A stretch of 64,000 bases of DNA from Aptenodytes patagonicus (taxonomy: Eukaryota > Chordata > Aves > Sphenisciformes > Spheniscidae). A model generated the notes under the pieces. That model was not told the origin of the DNA. It did no database searches and saw nothing but the letters and a program-made list of their open reading frames with translations. Below, in pieces: positions 47,336-58,900 of the stretch. The translations under genes and the position numbers were made by a program. The first letter of the stretch is position 1. Every line of letters starts with the position of its first letter. The stretch spans positions 7,070,501-7,134,500 of the forward strand of contig NC_134960.1 of the NCBI RefSeq assembly GCF_965638725.1, given 5' to 3'.

Positions 47336-47433
47336 GGCGCTTAGGGACATGGTTTAGTGGGCATGGTGGTGTTGGGTTGACGGTTGGACTCGATGATCTT
47401 AGAGGTCTTTTCCAACCTTAATGATTCTGATTC
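47336..47433 (+). mobile_element. CR1 LINE 3'-end fragment
   Basis: About 95 bases of CR1 3' end in the plus orientation, ending in TTTTCCAACCTTAATGATTC and an octamer-like tail. It matches the 3' end of the TCOF1-intron copy with very few differences, so both belong to the same CR1 subfamily. Severely 5'-truncated. Confidence 0.85.
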
Positions 47434-47434
47434 A

Positions 47435-48720
47435 GATCAGCCAGCCTGGCTTCCTCCGCTGTGAAACTCATCCCCTTTTCACCACGCAAGAGTTAGCGCT
47501 TGACAACTGAAGACCAAGCTTGACAGGAGCGACACGCCCTGGGTCCGACCCAGGCCAAGTAACTTTACCGGAACAGGGACTGCTTTGAGAGCGGAGTGCC
47601 TCCAACGCCGTCAGTCAAAGCGTCCCTTCCCGTGAGGGGAGGGAGGCTCAGGAGCGGGCAGGGGAAGGAATCCCCCGTGAAGCATCCTAAGATGCAAAGG
47701 TGCGGGAAGGAGCCCACGCGAAAGCGGTGAGGTTCTCAAGCCTGGGGATCTGGAGGCAGACCTCGTCCACGAGCCCAGGACACCAGAGCACCGCCTTCCA
47801 GCTTCATTTTACAGGTCACGTGTAAGAGTATTCGTATTTGCCATATAACCGTGCTAAGAATCCTAAGGTTTTTCAATCAATTCTGAACAATAACCATCAC
47901 TTAAACCTGACCACAAGTATTCCTGGACAGTCGTTCTACCAGCTCCAGATGAGCTCACTCGCTCGTTGCCAAGGGTCCCGCTGAACAGTACGCGACTGCA
48001 ACAGAGGAGGCAAAGCACGACGCGTTGTAGCTGCCTCTACAACAAACCCCCACCTACCGCACGCCGCACTGCTGGGGAGACCACGGGACAGCACAGCGCA
48101 GACCCACGTCCAGACAGGCACTACGCTGCACGGGGGCTAAAGTCACCATTTCACAGGAGGGATTCCGACAATCTCATCTCTCTCGAGCTGTAGAAGCCAC
48201 AGATCTTTTAACCAGGAGCATGAAGAACCTCGACACCACGAGCAGACAGGACCCACCTATCTTAAACTATGCTTCTCAAGCGTTGTACGCCCGTGAATCT
48301 TCTCTTGGTCTAAAATCCTGCTACAGCCGAGGAAGTGACAGAAACAGGAGCAATTTCGAAGCCTGGAGAGCTAGGAAGAGAACACTGGCAAAGGTGGAAA
48401 TGGGCATTTATTCCAGGCGATGGCAGCACGTCCTGTGGAGGGCAAACATTGGTGCAGGAAGCAGGGCGTGACAAAGCGAGGAGTCATTTTTCTTAAATAC
48501 CTCTGGAAGTATAAATATATAAACAGAGAGGCTGAGGGAGCTGAAATTCCAGTGCTTTTAGCAGCTTTTCCCCGTGTATATTCAAAAGCACCTCTGGTGC
48601 AGCAGTACTAACAACAACGTGAACGAGAAGCCCGGCTTCAGAGGATAAGCCATTCGTGGATGTAATTAAACCGAAGCCACTTGACTTCTGAGCATACCTC
48701 AGCAAGAAAACACACAGTTG
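47435..48720. other. Spacer downstream of RPS14
   Basis: Single-copy sequence between the CR1 fragment and the 3' end of RPS14. I see no gene, RNA or further repeat in it. Confidence 0.6.
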
Positions 48721-48741
48721 AGAAGAGGTTTAAAAGAGAGC

Positions 48742-48747
48742 TTTAAT
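48742..48747 (-). terminator. RPS14 polyadenylation signal (ATTAAA)
   Basis: ATTAAA on the minus strand, 20 bases after the RPS14 stop codon. The resulting very short 3'UTR is typical of ribosomal protein genes. Confidence 0.75.
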
Positions 48748-48767
48748 GACGAAAGGTGCAGCATTGT

Positions 48768-50933
<2,166 letters not shown>

Positions 50934-51070
50934 TTACCAAGCAAGATAAATGAGTTACTGTTGGCAAAACGCAGGTAGTAATTTTGGGGTACAATTGGGT
51001 TTTATAAGAAGTGCACAATTCCCAGCTTTATTGTATGTTGGCGGACAGGTCACCGCCCACAACTGTTTAG

Positions 51071-51662
51071 TGGGGTGTCCTGGTTTAAGCCCAGCCGGCA
51101 ACTAAGCCCCCCCCAGCCACTCGCTCACTGCCCCCCCGGTGGGATGGGGGAGAGGATCGGAAGAGTAAAAGTGAGAAAACTCGTGGGTTGAGGTAAAGAC
51201 AGTTTTAATACTTGAAATAATAGAATAATAATAATCATAATCATCATCATAATGATAAAACAATTGTAATGGAAAGTAAAACAAGAAGAGAGAGAGAAAA
51301 ATAAAAAATCCAGGGAAAGAAAAAAAGGAAAATGATGCAACCGCTCGCTACCTGCTGACTGACGCCCAGTCGGTCCCCAGGCAGTGATCGCTGCCCCCCG
51401 GCCAACTCCCCCCAGTTTCTATACTGGGCATGACGTCCCATGGTATGGAATGTCCCTTTGGCCAGTTTGGGTCAGCTGTCCCGGCTGTGCCCCCTCCCAG
51501 CTTCTTGTGCACCTCCTCGCTGGCAGGGTATGGGAACTGCTTAGCAACAGCTAAAACGTCAGGGTGTTATCACATTGTTCTGGTACTAAACCCAAACCAC
51601 AGCACTGTACCAGCTACTAGTAAGAAAGGTAACTCTATCCCAGCCGAAACCAGGACGTGGGG
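51071..51662 (-). mobile_element. Solo LTR of an endogenous retrovirus, in RPS14 intron 1
   Basis: An LTR of 582 bases at 51076-51657 on the minus strand, flanked by identical 5-base direct repeats TGGGG (51071-51075 and 51658-51662). On the plus strand it begins TGTCCTGGTTTAAGCC and ends GAAACCAGGACG; these short terminal inverted repeats, with TG...CA ends (one end changed to CG), are typical of LTRs. A TATA-like box and a CRE-like TGACGTC lie near 51416-51434, with an AT-rich microsatellite-like stretch at 51207-51265. No internal viral genes remain, so this is a recombined solo LTR. The 5-base duplication fits ERVL-type elements of birds. It lies in the same orientation as RPS14. Confidence 0.9.
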
Positions 51663-52826
51663 CCTCTCCTGCTGCACCTCGCAGCACCTTAGGAGCTACC
51701 TAAGCTCTGCTTCGTGGCAGCTGCTGTCCCCAGGCACCACCGCAGCAGAGCATGAGGGAGCCCCTTTCCTTGATAACCAGCAATGCTGAGAGCTTCCCCT
51801 TGCTCGTTTATATGACTTTATGGAAAGAAAATACCCAGGTCTTTGATGACTGTTTGGTTAGGTACTCTCACGAAGCTCTGACTCTGCAGACCTTTCAAGT
51901 ACCAGCTTGGGTTCTTCCATGTTATTGGTCTCCTAACCACATCCTTGGGACTAGCCCAGGTAAGTCTTCTGCCTCCGAAGTCTACACCCAGCTACAGAAA
52001 ATGGCAGACGCGGCACTCGGCAGTGCTTGGTTAGGTAAAACAGTTCCCTATTGCCCTCTCCTGCCAAATGCCAGCTACAGCTGGCGCCTTCCACAAGAGA
52101 AAAGGCTAACGACTTCATTAAGGAAATCAACACAGGCACGACCTGCTTTCACCCACAGGCCATAGCCCGCTGGTGCCCCCTCCACAGAGAGCAGCACTGA
52201 GCATAGACTGTTAAATCAAGGCCTACGCAGCCGCTCCGACAAAGCCACATCCCCTTCCTGACACAGGCAGCCAAAGGCTCCGTGGATGTTACCGTCCCCT
52301 GCCAGTTCTGAAGCTTACAGGTCCGTGAAGCCCAGCGATACCGACAGGGCAGACGGAGCAAACGCCGAGCCGTGGGCGCTGTAACGCCGATATTCACCTC
52401 AGAGCAAGGAACCCGCTGCTCTCTGGTACTCGCCTGAAACCACACTGGATGCAGCCCCGGCCACTCAGGGCCCAGCAGGCGGGAGGAGGCTCACACCGCC
52501 GGGCCCGGGGGTGGGCCAGCCCGCAGCCTCGGCCGTGCACTGAGCCGCGGCCTTGCCCCGCGGCCCGGCCTCCCCGCTCCTCCATCCCGCCAGGCCCGGC
52601 CGCCCCCCCCCCCAGCCGGGAACGCCGGCCCTCCCCCGGGCGCCCAGCTACGCCAGCCCCCGGCTCGCCCGCGGCCTAGCGCCCCGCTCCGCCGGGCGCG
52701 CCTCCCCCGCGCCGGGCGCGCTGCCCCGCGGAGCCCCGGGCCCGAGGAGGCGGGCGGCGGGCGGGGATGCCGCGGCGAGGCGCGGGCGGGCAGATGGCGA
52801 CGGATGCGCCGCAGCCCCCCACTCAC

Positions 52827-52864
52827 CCGCGCGTCTCCGCCGGCGGCCGCCGCTGGAAAGGAAG
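52827..52864 (-). other. RPS14: RPS14 non-coding exon 1 with 5'TOP start
   Basis: On the minus strand a CTTCCTTTCC pyrimidine tract, which is the 5'TOP signal for growth-dependent (mTOR-controlled) translation, is followed by a short GC-rich leader and a perfect donor (GCGG/GTGAGT at 52826). The leader would join exon 2 at 50842, two bases before the ATG, leaving a 5'UTR of about 40 bases. The start base is inferred from the tract. Confidence 0.75.
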
Positions 52865-52900
52865 CGGCAGGGGTCAGGGGGCGGAGGTCACCGCCGCTCA

Positions 52901-52920
52901 CCCGGAAGTGATGGCGGGCG
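52901..52920 (-). promoter_or_regulatory. GABP and YY1-type sites in the RPS14 promoter
   Basis: CCCGGAAGTGATGGCGGGCG on the plus strand combines an ETS/GABP site (CCGGAAGT) with an ATGGCGG YY1 core, about 40-55 bases upstream of the RPS14 start. This pair is common in ribosomal protein promoters. Confidence 0.65.
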
Positions 52921-53058
52921 GCGGCCGAGTGCCGCGGGGGAAGCGGCGTTTCCCCGATCGCAGGCGCAGGACTCTGCCCCGATCCCGATCGCGATCCCGC
53001 CGCGCCGGCTGCCGCCGTGAAACCGTGAACGGCGCTCCCGGGGGCAGGCCGGGCCGAC

Positions 53059-53166
53059 CTCCCCAAGATGACGGCGTCCTCCTTCCCGGGGTCCCTCCCC
53101 AAGATGGCGGCGGCCGCTTGCTGAGGGTCCCTCCCCAAGATGGCGGCGGGTGCGCGGTTGTGCTCC
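53059..53166 (+). repeat. Three tandem 36-bp units with YY1-like cores
   Basis: CCCCAAGATGACGGC at 53061 and CCCCAAGATGGCGGC at 53097 and 53133 are spaced exactly 36 bases apart. The AAGATGGCGGC core is the YY1 consensus; the first copy differs by one base. The sequence between the cores is only partly conserved. Confidence 0.85.
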
Positions 53167-53369
53167 TGGCGGGGCCGTGCCAGGAGAGCCTCGGGAACGC
53201 GGGCCTGAATCGTCCTAAAAAACAACGGGGGGAAAAACGGTGTAACGCCAGCACGCAGCCCGCTTCCTCCCGGCCAAGGAGCCGCAGCCGGCGCTGCCCG
53301 GGCTCAGCCAGGGCCGGGCCGGGGCGCGGGCCGTTCCCCCTCGCTCAGCTGTCGGGCGGCTGAGCACGG

Positions 53370-56300
53370 CGGGGTGTCGGGGGCCCGGGCAGCTGCTTGT
53401 CCCTGCCCTGAGCTCGGGCGGGAGCCCTGACTGCGAGGAGGTGTTTGGGAATTCACCCGTAAGGGGATGCACGGCGGTTTTAATACGTGGAAGCCTGGCG
53501 TATTTTCTCTTCAGGAGCTAAGGGGGGAGATTTTAATACGCGTAATTCTCTGTTGGGGGGTCAGGCGGCTGATGCGAGTGGCGCAGGCTGCAGCTGTGAG
53601 CGATGGTGCAGGGACTACCTCCTAGAGCAATTAGCGGGGGAGATTTTTTCCACCTCTACAGCAAGCAGAATGTAAATTTGTAAAGTTTTACATGAAGGTG
53701 GTCCAGCAAGCGAATCTTTCCTGGTTCCGAGTGATTTAAAAAGGGCTCAGGAGAGTAAAGATGGGAAACGTCAAAGACCTTTGGAAAAAAGGCAAATTGA
53801 ACCTGACTTTATAGCGCTTGCGATATGCTTCCTGGGCCCGATCCTGCCCTGCTTCCAGATGCCCCCCCCCCGGCGGCGCTGGGCTGCCTCTGGCGCTTAG
53901 CCCTCCGGGAAGCAGAGAGCTCAGAGCCTGGGTCACGGGTGGCAGACCAGGAGCCCACCCGTGGGTGCCTAGGTGTGGAAAGGGTGTTCAGATCTGCACA
54001 CAGGAGCTGCGTTCAGAGCTGATCTGACCGGAGGAGAAGCAGATGGCTGCAGATGTATGAGGGAAGCTCCTTATAATGGCCCCGCTAGCGGGATTACACA
54101 GTCCAAAGGCCTGAAAACACATCGTCAGGGAGGGTCCGGCGCCTCTGCTTGACTGACAGCGTTTGCTGCTGGCCCGTGGGAAACTTCTGATCCCCCTCTC
54201 GCGCCCATCGGCTCCGCAGCTCTGGGGTGCTGCGTGTTTTTAGGGGAGCGTCCACGTGCCCAGCAAGGCTGACGTCTTTCGGGGTACCTTTTCCTTTCTC
54301 TGGCCAAGCATCCCAGGTCCCTCCAGTATGCAAACCTCTCAGCTGCCACCAGGGAGAAGTAGTTTGCTCTGTAAGTACTCGCAGGTGCCACCGTAATGCC
54401 TGCCTGGGCCCCATGGGGCACCCTTGCCCGCTCCTCTCTTCGTTAGCAGTTTGCTGCTGCTGCATCAGGGATCGTCCTGTTTAAATGTTGAAGGAGAGGC
54501 TTTTAAAATACGCATCGGCGGGACTGCTGTAATTCCAGCTGGGGGCTCCAGTGACACCGGCCGTGGCCTGATTTGAAGGAAGGGGCTAGCAGCCGGCAAG
54601 TGCTGCAGATGTCAGCCTGCGTCGGGCCGCGTGTGCCATGGTGGCTGCGGGTGACCCACCTGAGAAGGAGCCATGGGGATGGTGAAGGGTGCGCGGGCAG
54701 CCTGAGCCAGGCAGGGTGGGTTTCTCCCCAAGGAGCCACGTGTGCAGGGCGGGCTGCGACGATCCTCCGCGAGGATCGCACCAGCCTACAGATGTTCCCC
54801 TGGAACAGATGCAAGCCAGAGGCAAGGAAACGGGCAAGCCTGCACTTATGGGGGAACAGGCTGAAATAACCAGATGAGCTTCTTAAAAAAAACAACCCAG
54901 CAGTTCAAAATCCAACGCTGCCCTCAGCCCCAAAGCAGCTGGGAGGCAGGCTGCTCCCAGTCCCTCCAGGCTCTGTGCGGGATGGGGCTTTCTCCCCTCC
55001 CCGGGTCAAATTCTTTCCTTTCGCTTTGCCTTGTACCAGTCCCGGCATGTCTGCAAGGGAACTGTGGGCCCTGCAAAATGTTCCTGGGGCTTGAATGCCA
55101 GCCCCGACCAGGCTGTCCTAGCTGCCGAGGACGGCGCTGAGGACCTTCCCAGGCTGGGATGAGCGAGAAGGGAGGCACCCGGCAGGGGCTGCAAGGACTG
55201 CGTCCTCCAGCCTGGCCAGGAAGGATGCTCAGGCCTCGGTGGGGTCAGTGCCAGAGACTCTGTGTATTTGCTTTGAGAAATCCCCCAGATTTAGTTCCTT
55301 AATGGGTAATTAACATTCCAGCTGCTCCTTGGTAATAGCCTCTCCAAGCCCATGGGAAACCCACAGACACAGTGACGCTGCAGGCGGATTTCATAACTCA
55401 GCCAGTGACTAAACAAAAAGGAAGCCTGAGGGGCAAGGCGAGTGGAAACGCTGCTCTCGACCTTTTCTCCTGCCCAGGCTTTGCCCCTGGTATAAACCGG
55501 TCCTGGCTGAGAGGGGTCAGTGGGAAGCGACTGGCCTGACCTGCGAAGGCCCTGGCTCTGGGCTTCCCGCAAGCAGGAATTTTTGGCACTCGGATGTGAC
55601 TGTTTCCGTGGCTGCGTCTCGTTCCCACGAGCCACCGGTCTGGTGGCCTTAGTGGTGGCCTTGAAAGAGAGACTGGAGCTGGAAGAGGCCACAACTCTCC
55701 CCGGAGGCTGAACCCTTGCCATCCACCTGGTACGGAGCAGGGTCTGCGGTCAGGGCTCTCGCGGGGCTGCTGGGCGACAGCTCCTGGCCCCTCAAAATGG
55801 TATCTTTCCTCTAACAGCCCCAGCAAAGAGAAATTCAGGACCCCGAATGCAGCCATTCACAGGTAAAAAAAAAAAGCAAGCTTTTCCATTCACTTTTAGG
55901 GCTGTTTTTAGTTTCAGAAAGGCAGTTTGTGCATGCATGTGACATGTGTCAGAAACAGGCGTAAGAAGATTAAAAAAGACATCTCCAATGCTGAAGTTAA
56001 AGCACTTAAGGAGTTGGCAGAGACTTCAAGAGGCGGTTTCTGGTCCTAATGAAGTCAGTGGAAGTGCTGCCATGGACTTCAAGGGGACCATAGTTTGGCT
56101 GCAACTTGGTAGGGAGCTGAAGGTGTTGATTAATAAATAGGAGGCAACGCGGAGGAAAGCCGCTGAACTTCTTTCCGACAGATGTGCTGAAGAAGAGCCT
56201 GTAAGTTATTGCGTGCAGGAAAGGAACTGGTTTCCTTTGTGTTTGCCAACAGAAGATAGGGGAGAAAAAAGCTACCTGATACTCATGTAAAATGGTAGAG

Positions 56301-57840
56301 CCGGTATGAATAAATACCAGTGCCTTTCTGAGCAGCCTTCTGTTTCCAGCGAGTAGGTCATTCTTTTAAAAAAAATGTATTAGCAAATGCCAGGCCAAGC
56401 ATTCAACAAATTCCTTTTTCTCAGAAGTAATTATTCAGTGGAAAACTTTACCGCTGGAGATTGCGGATTCTGCAGATTGTCCTCGGAGTTTGGTGCATGC
56501 CTTTGATTACTCACTGCTGGCTTTTTTGCCCGATGATTTGTGCATGAATCTCCTCTGCTAAAACTCTGACAGAGGTTAGCATGGCCTCAGAAAGCTGTTC
56601 CCAGTGGAGATATGTTTTCAGGCTGAGTTTGCAAATCATTTAAGGCTGAAAAAAATAATCACTTTAATACCCTTTACAGCAGTTCGCAGTTGAAAAACTT
56701 CCTGCTTGTCCCTTTTTGTCTTCTGAGCTTTCAAGTAACTTTGGTGTAGGCAAGATATTCAGAGATCTTCAGAGAAAAGGCTTGTGAGGGAAGTGAAATG
56801 TTTAAGGATAAGAAGTCTTTGACTTCAATGAATGCTTCAGAGTGCGTTAGAAAATTTGCAGCCATAATTGTCTGCAATTCTTTGTGTCTCCTTCCCTACG
56901 ATTTCCTTTCTTCTTTTCTTTTTGTTTGTTTATCTGCCTGTTTCATTTGATTGAAATTGCTTCCTCGCCTCCCGTTAAGTCGGAAGCTCTCCCAGAGCAC
57001 GCTGCCAAAGCCAAACCCAACAGATCTTCTGCCGCATCTCATCCCCGCAGGCTGGACATGAAACTTGTCCCCATGGGCTGGACACGAAACCTGGCAGGGT
57101 CTTCTTCACGCACTGCATCCCTTCTCACGCAGGCGGTGAGATGGACCCGGGCGGCTCTTGGCTGGTGATTAACGTGGGCTCCCTTCCCCTCGACCGGAGC
57201 GTGTCTCCGCATGCCGGCAGAGTCCCCGGCAGCCACCGCGGTGAGGGCAGGGGCAGGAGCGGAGCGGCTGAGCCATGTTAAGCTTGTTTTTCCCCTCTCT
57301 GAGGAATGAAGGGAATTTTGTGTGTGCGCTCGCAGGCCCAGGGGCAGCCAGCCCCTGACTCAGATGTGTACCTTGCGCTTGTCTTGGAGTCGGGGTGGAA
57401 AAGCTGAAACGATGTGATGAACCAGTGCTCCGAAATCATGCCCGGGTTCTGCGGCTGGGGAGGAGGATGAGGACCACCTCAGGCTTAAGTGGCTTCAAAA
57501 ATCTGACACGAAGGGCGCACACACACTGGGAGAAAGATAAAAGGACTCTGCGTAGGGGACATCAGCCTGGCACCCCAGTTACGCCAAAGGCGCTGCCTGG
57601 GCCTTACAATTCGGGACAACCTGTCGTGCTTGCCCTGGGGAACAGCGGTGAGAGCAAGGACCCGGTGGGAGCATCGCTGGGTAGATCATCACACGTGCCC
57701 CAGGCCCGGGGGATCGAAGGAGCCCTCCATCGGGAGATGACCGCACGGCTCACGGTCATCCCCCGTGCCCCGACGCGGCAGGGACCGGAGGCGGCTCTCA
57801 TCTCGGGGCTGAGGGGCCCGGAGCTGTGCTAGGCAGGGGA
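53370..57840. other. Intergenic region between RPS14 and the presumed NDST1 promoter
   Basis: No supportable gene. The frames are short and without domains. The AT-rich part at about 55.9-56.9 kb stands out from the GC-rich flanks but has no recognisable element. Confidence 0.65.
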
Positions 57841-57849
57841 TAAACGGGG

Positions 57850-58900
57850 CGGTGGAAGGGCAGCCCCAGGGGTCCAGCCCCGCTGGGTGCGGGGGTGCCG
57901 CTGCTCTCCGAGCCCCCCGCCGGCCGCTGCTGCCGTCTGTCCGCAGCCGGCGCGGAGCAGCGCCGGGGCGGCCCGCGCTGCCAGCCCGCCCGCCCTCCGC
58001 AGCCCCGGCTCTCGGCGTGCGCCGCCGCCCGGCCCCCGCCGCCCGCCACCGCCCGGGCGGGGAGCCCAGCGCGGCCCCCGGGGCGGCGCTCCCGGGCCGG
58101 GGCCTGTCGAGGGGGCGGTGGGGGGCCGGGCCGGGTCGGGCGGCGGGGCGGTGCCTGGCCGGGGCGGCGGGCGGGACGCGCCAGAGCGGGGCCGGGCCCG
58201 GCGGAGCCGAGCGGAGCGGAGCGGAGCCGAGCGGGCGGCGGTGGCGGCCTGGCGGAGCGGCGCGGGCCCGGCCGGGCAGGCAGGTACGGGCCGACCGGGG
58301 CGGGAGGCGGCGGCGGCGCAGACAAAGGGCGGCCCCGCCGGGTGGCAGCGCGGGCCGGGACCCCGCCGGGCCTTGCACCGCCGCCGCCGGGCCGGGCTGG
58401 GGCGGGGGGAGCCGGGCCCCGCCGCCCTTCTCGCCCCCCGGGCGCGGCGGTTCCCCCCCTCCCCTTCCCCTTCCCCTTCCCCTCGGCAGGTTGCCCGGCG
58501 CCCCTCGGGAGGAGCCGGCCGGGGCCGGGGGTCCGGCGGGGCCTGCCCGGAGCGGAGCGGGGCGGCCGAGTGAGGGGTCCGGCGCAGAGCCCGCCCGGCC
58601 CCGAGCAGCCCCGCGAGCCCTCGGCTCCATCAGGCCTCGCGTCCCCCCGTGTCTTCCCACCCATCCCTCCTCCGCTGCGCTGCACGGGGGGCTCTGGAGG
58701 AGGGGGCGAAGCCGTGCGGGGTGGCCGGGGCTGCCCTCGCCCCAGCGCTGCCCAGGCATCCCACCTCGGCACCGGGCACCGCCGGGCAGCAGGCGGGGAT
58801 GCTGGCTGCCGCCGGAAAGTCGGGGCCAAGCTGCAGCAGGGGCGCCGAGGGCGTGGGGTGCAAGGCCTAAAGCGTCCCCCGCTCTGGAGGAGCGTAAGTG
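57850..58900 (+). promoter_or_regulatory. NDST1: CpG island, presumed NDST1 promoter and first exon
   Basis: About 1 kb of extremely CpG-rich sequence with GC boxes, GCGGA repeats at 58200-58240 and CCTTCC repeats near 58465. A strong donor, GGCAGGCAG/GTACGG at 58284, could end a non-coding first exon. NDST1 (heparan sulfate N-deacetylase/N-sulfotransferase 1) is the plus-strand neighbour of RPS14 in vertebrates and has a non-coding first exon and a long first intron. No NDST1 protein sequence is in the window, so the gene name rests on synteny alone. Confidence 0.5.

Larger units (their letters stand above)
52450..53360 (-). promoter_or_regulatory. RPS14 CpG island
   Basis: CpG-dense sequence spanning the start of RPS14 and 0.5 kb on either side, including the GABP/YY1 sites and the triplicated 36-base unit. 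Islands like this often start transcription both ways; no coding exon is visible on the plus strand. Confidence 0.75.

Noticed and set aside
52491-53225. 244-codon minus-strand frame at the RPS14 promoter
   Set aside because: GC-driven frame in a CpG island. It overlaps the RPS14 leader and the 36-bp repeats, which explain its AAILGRDP repeats.
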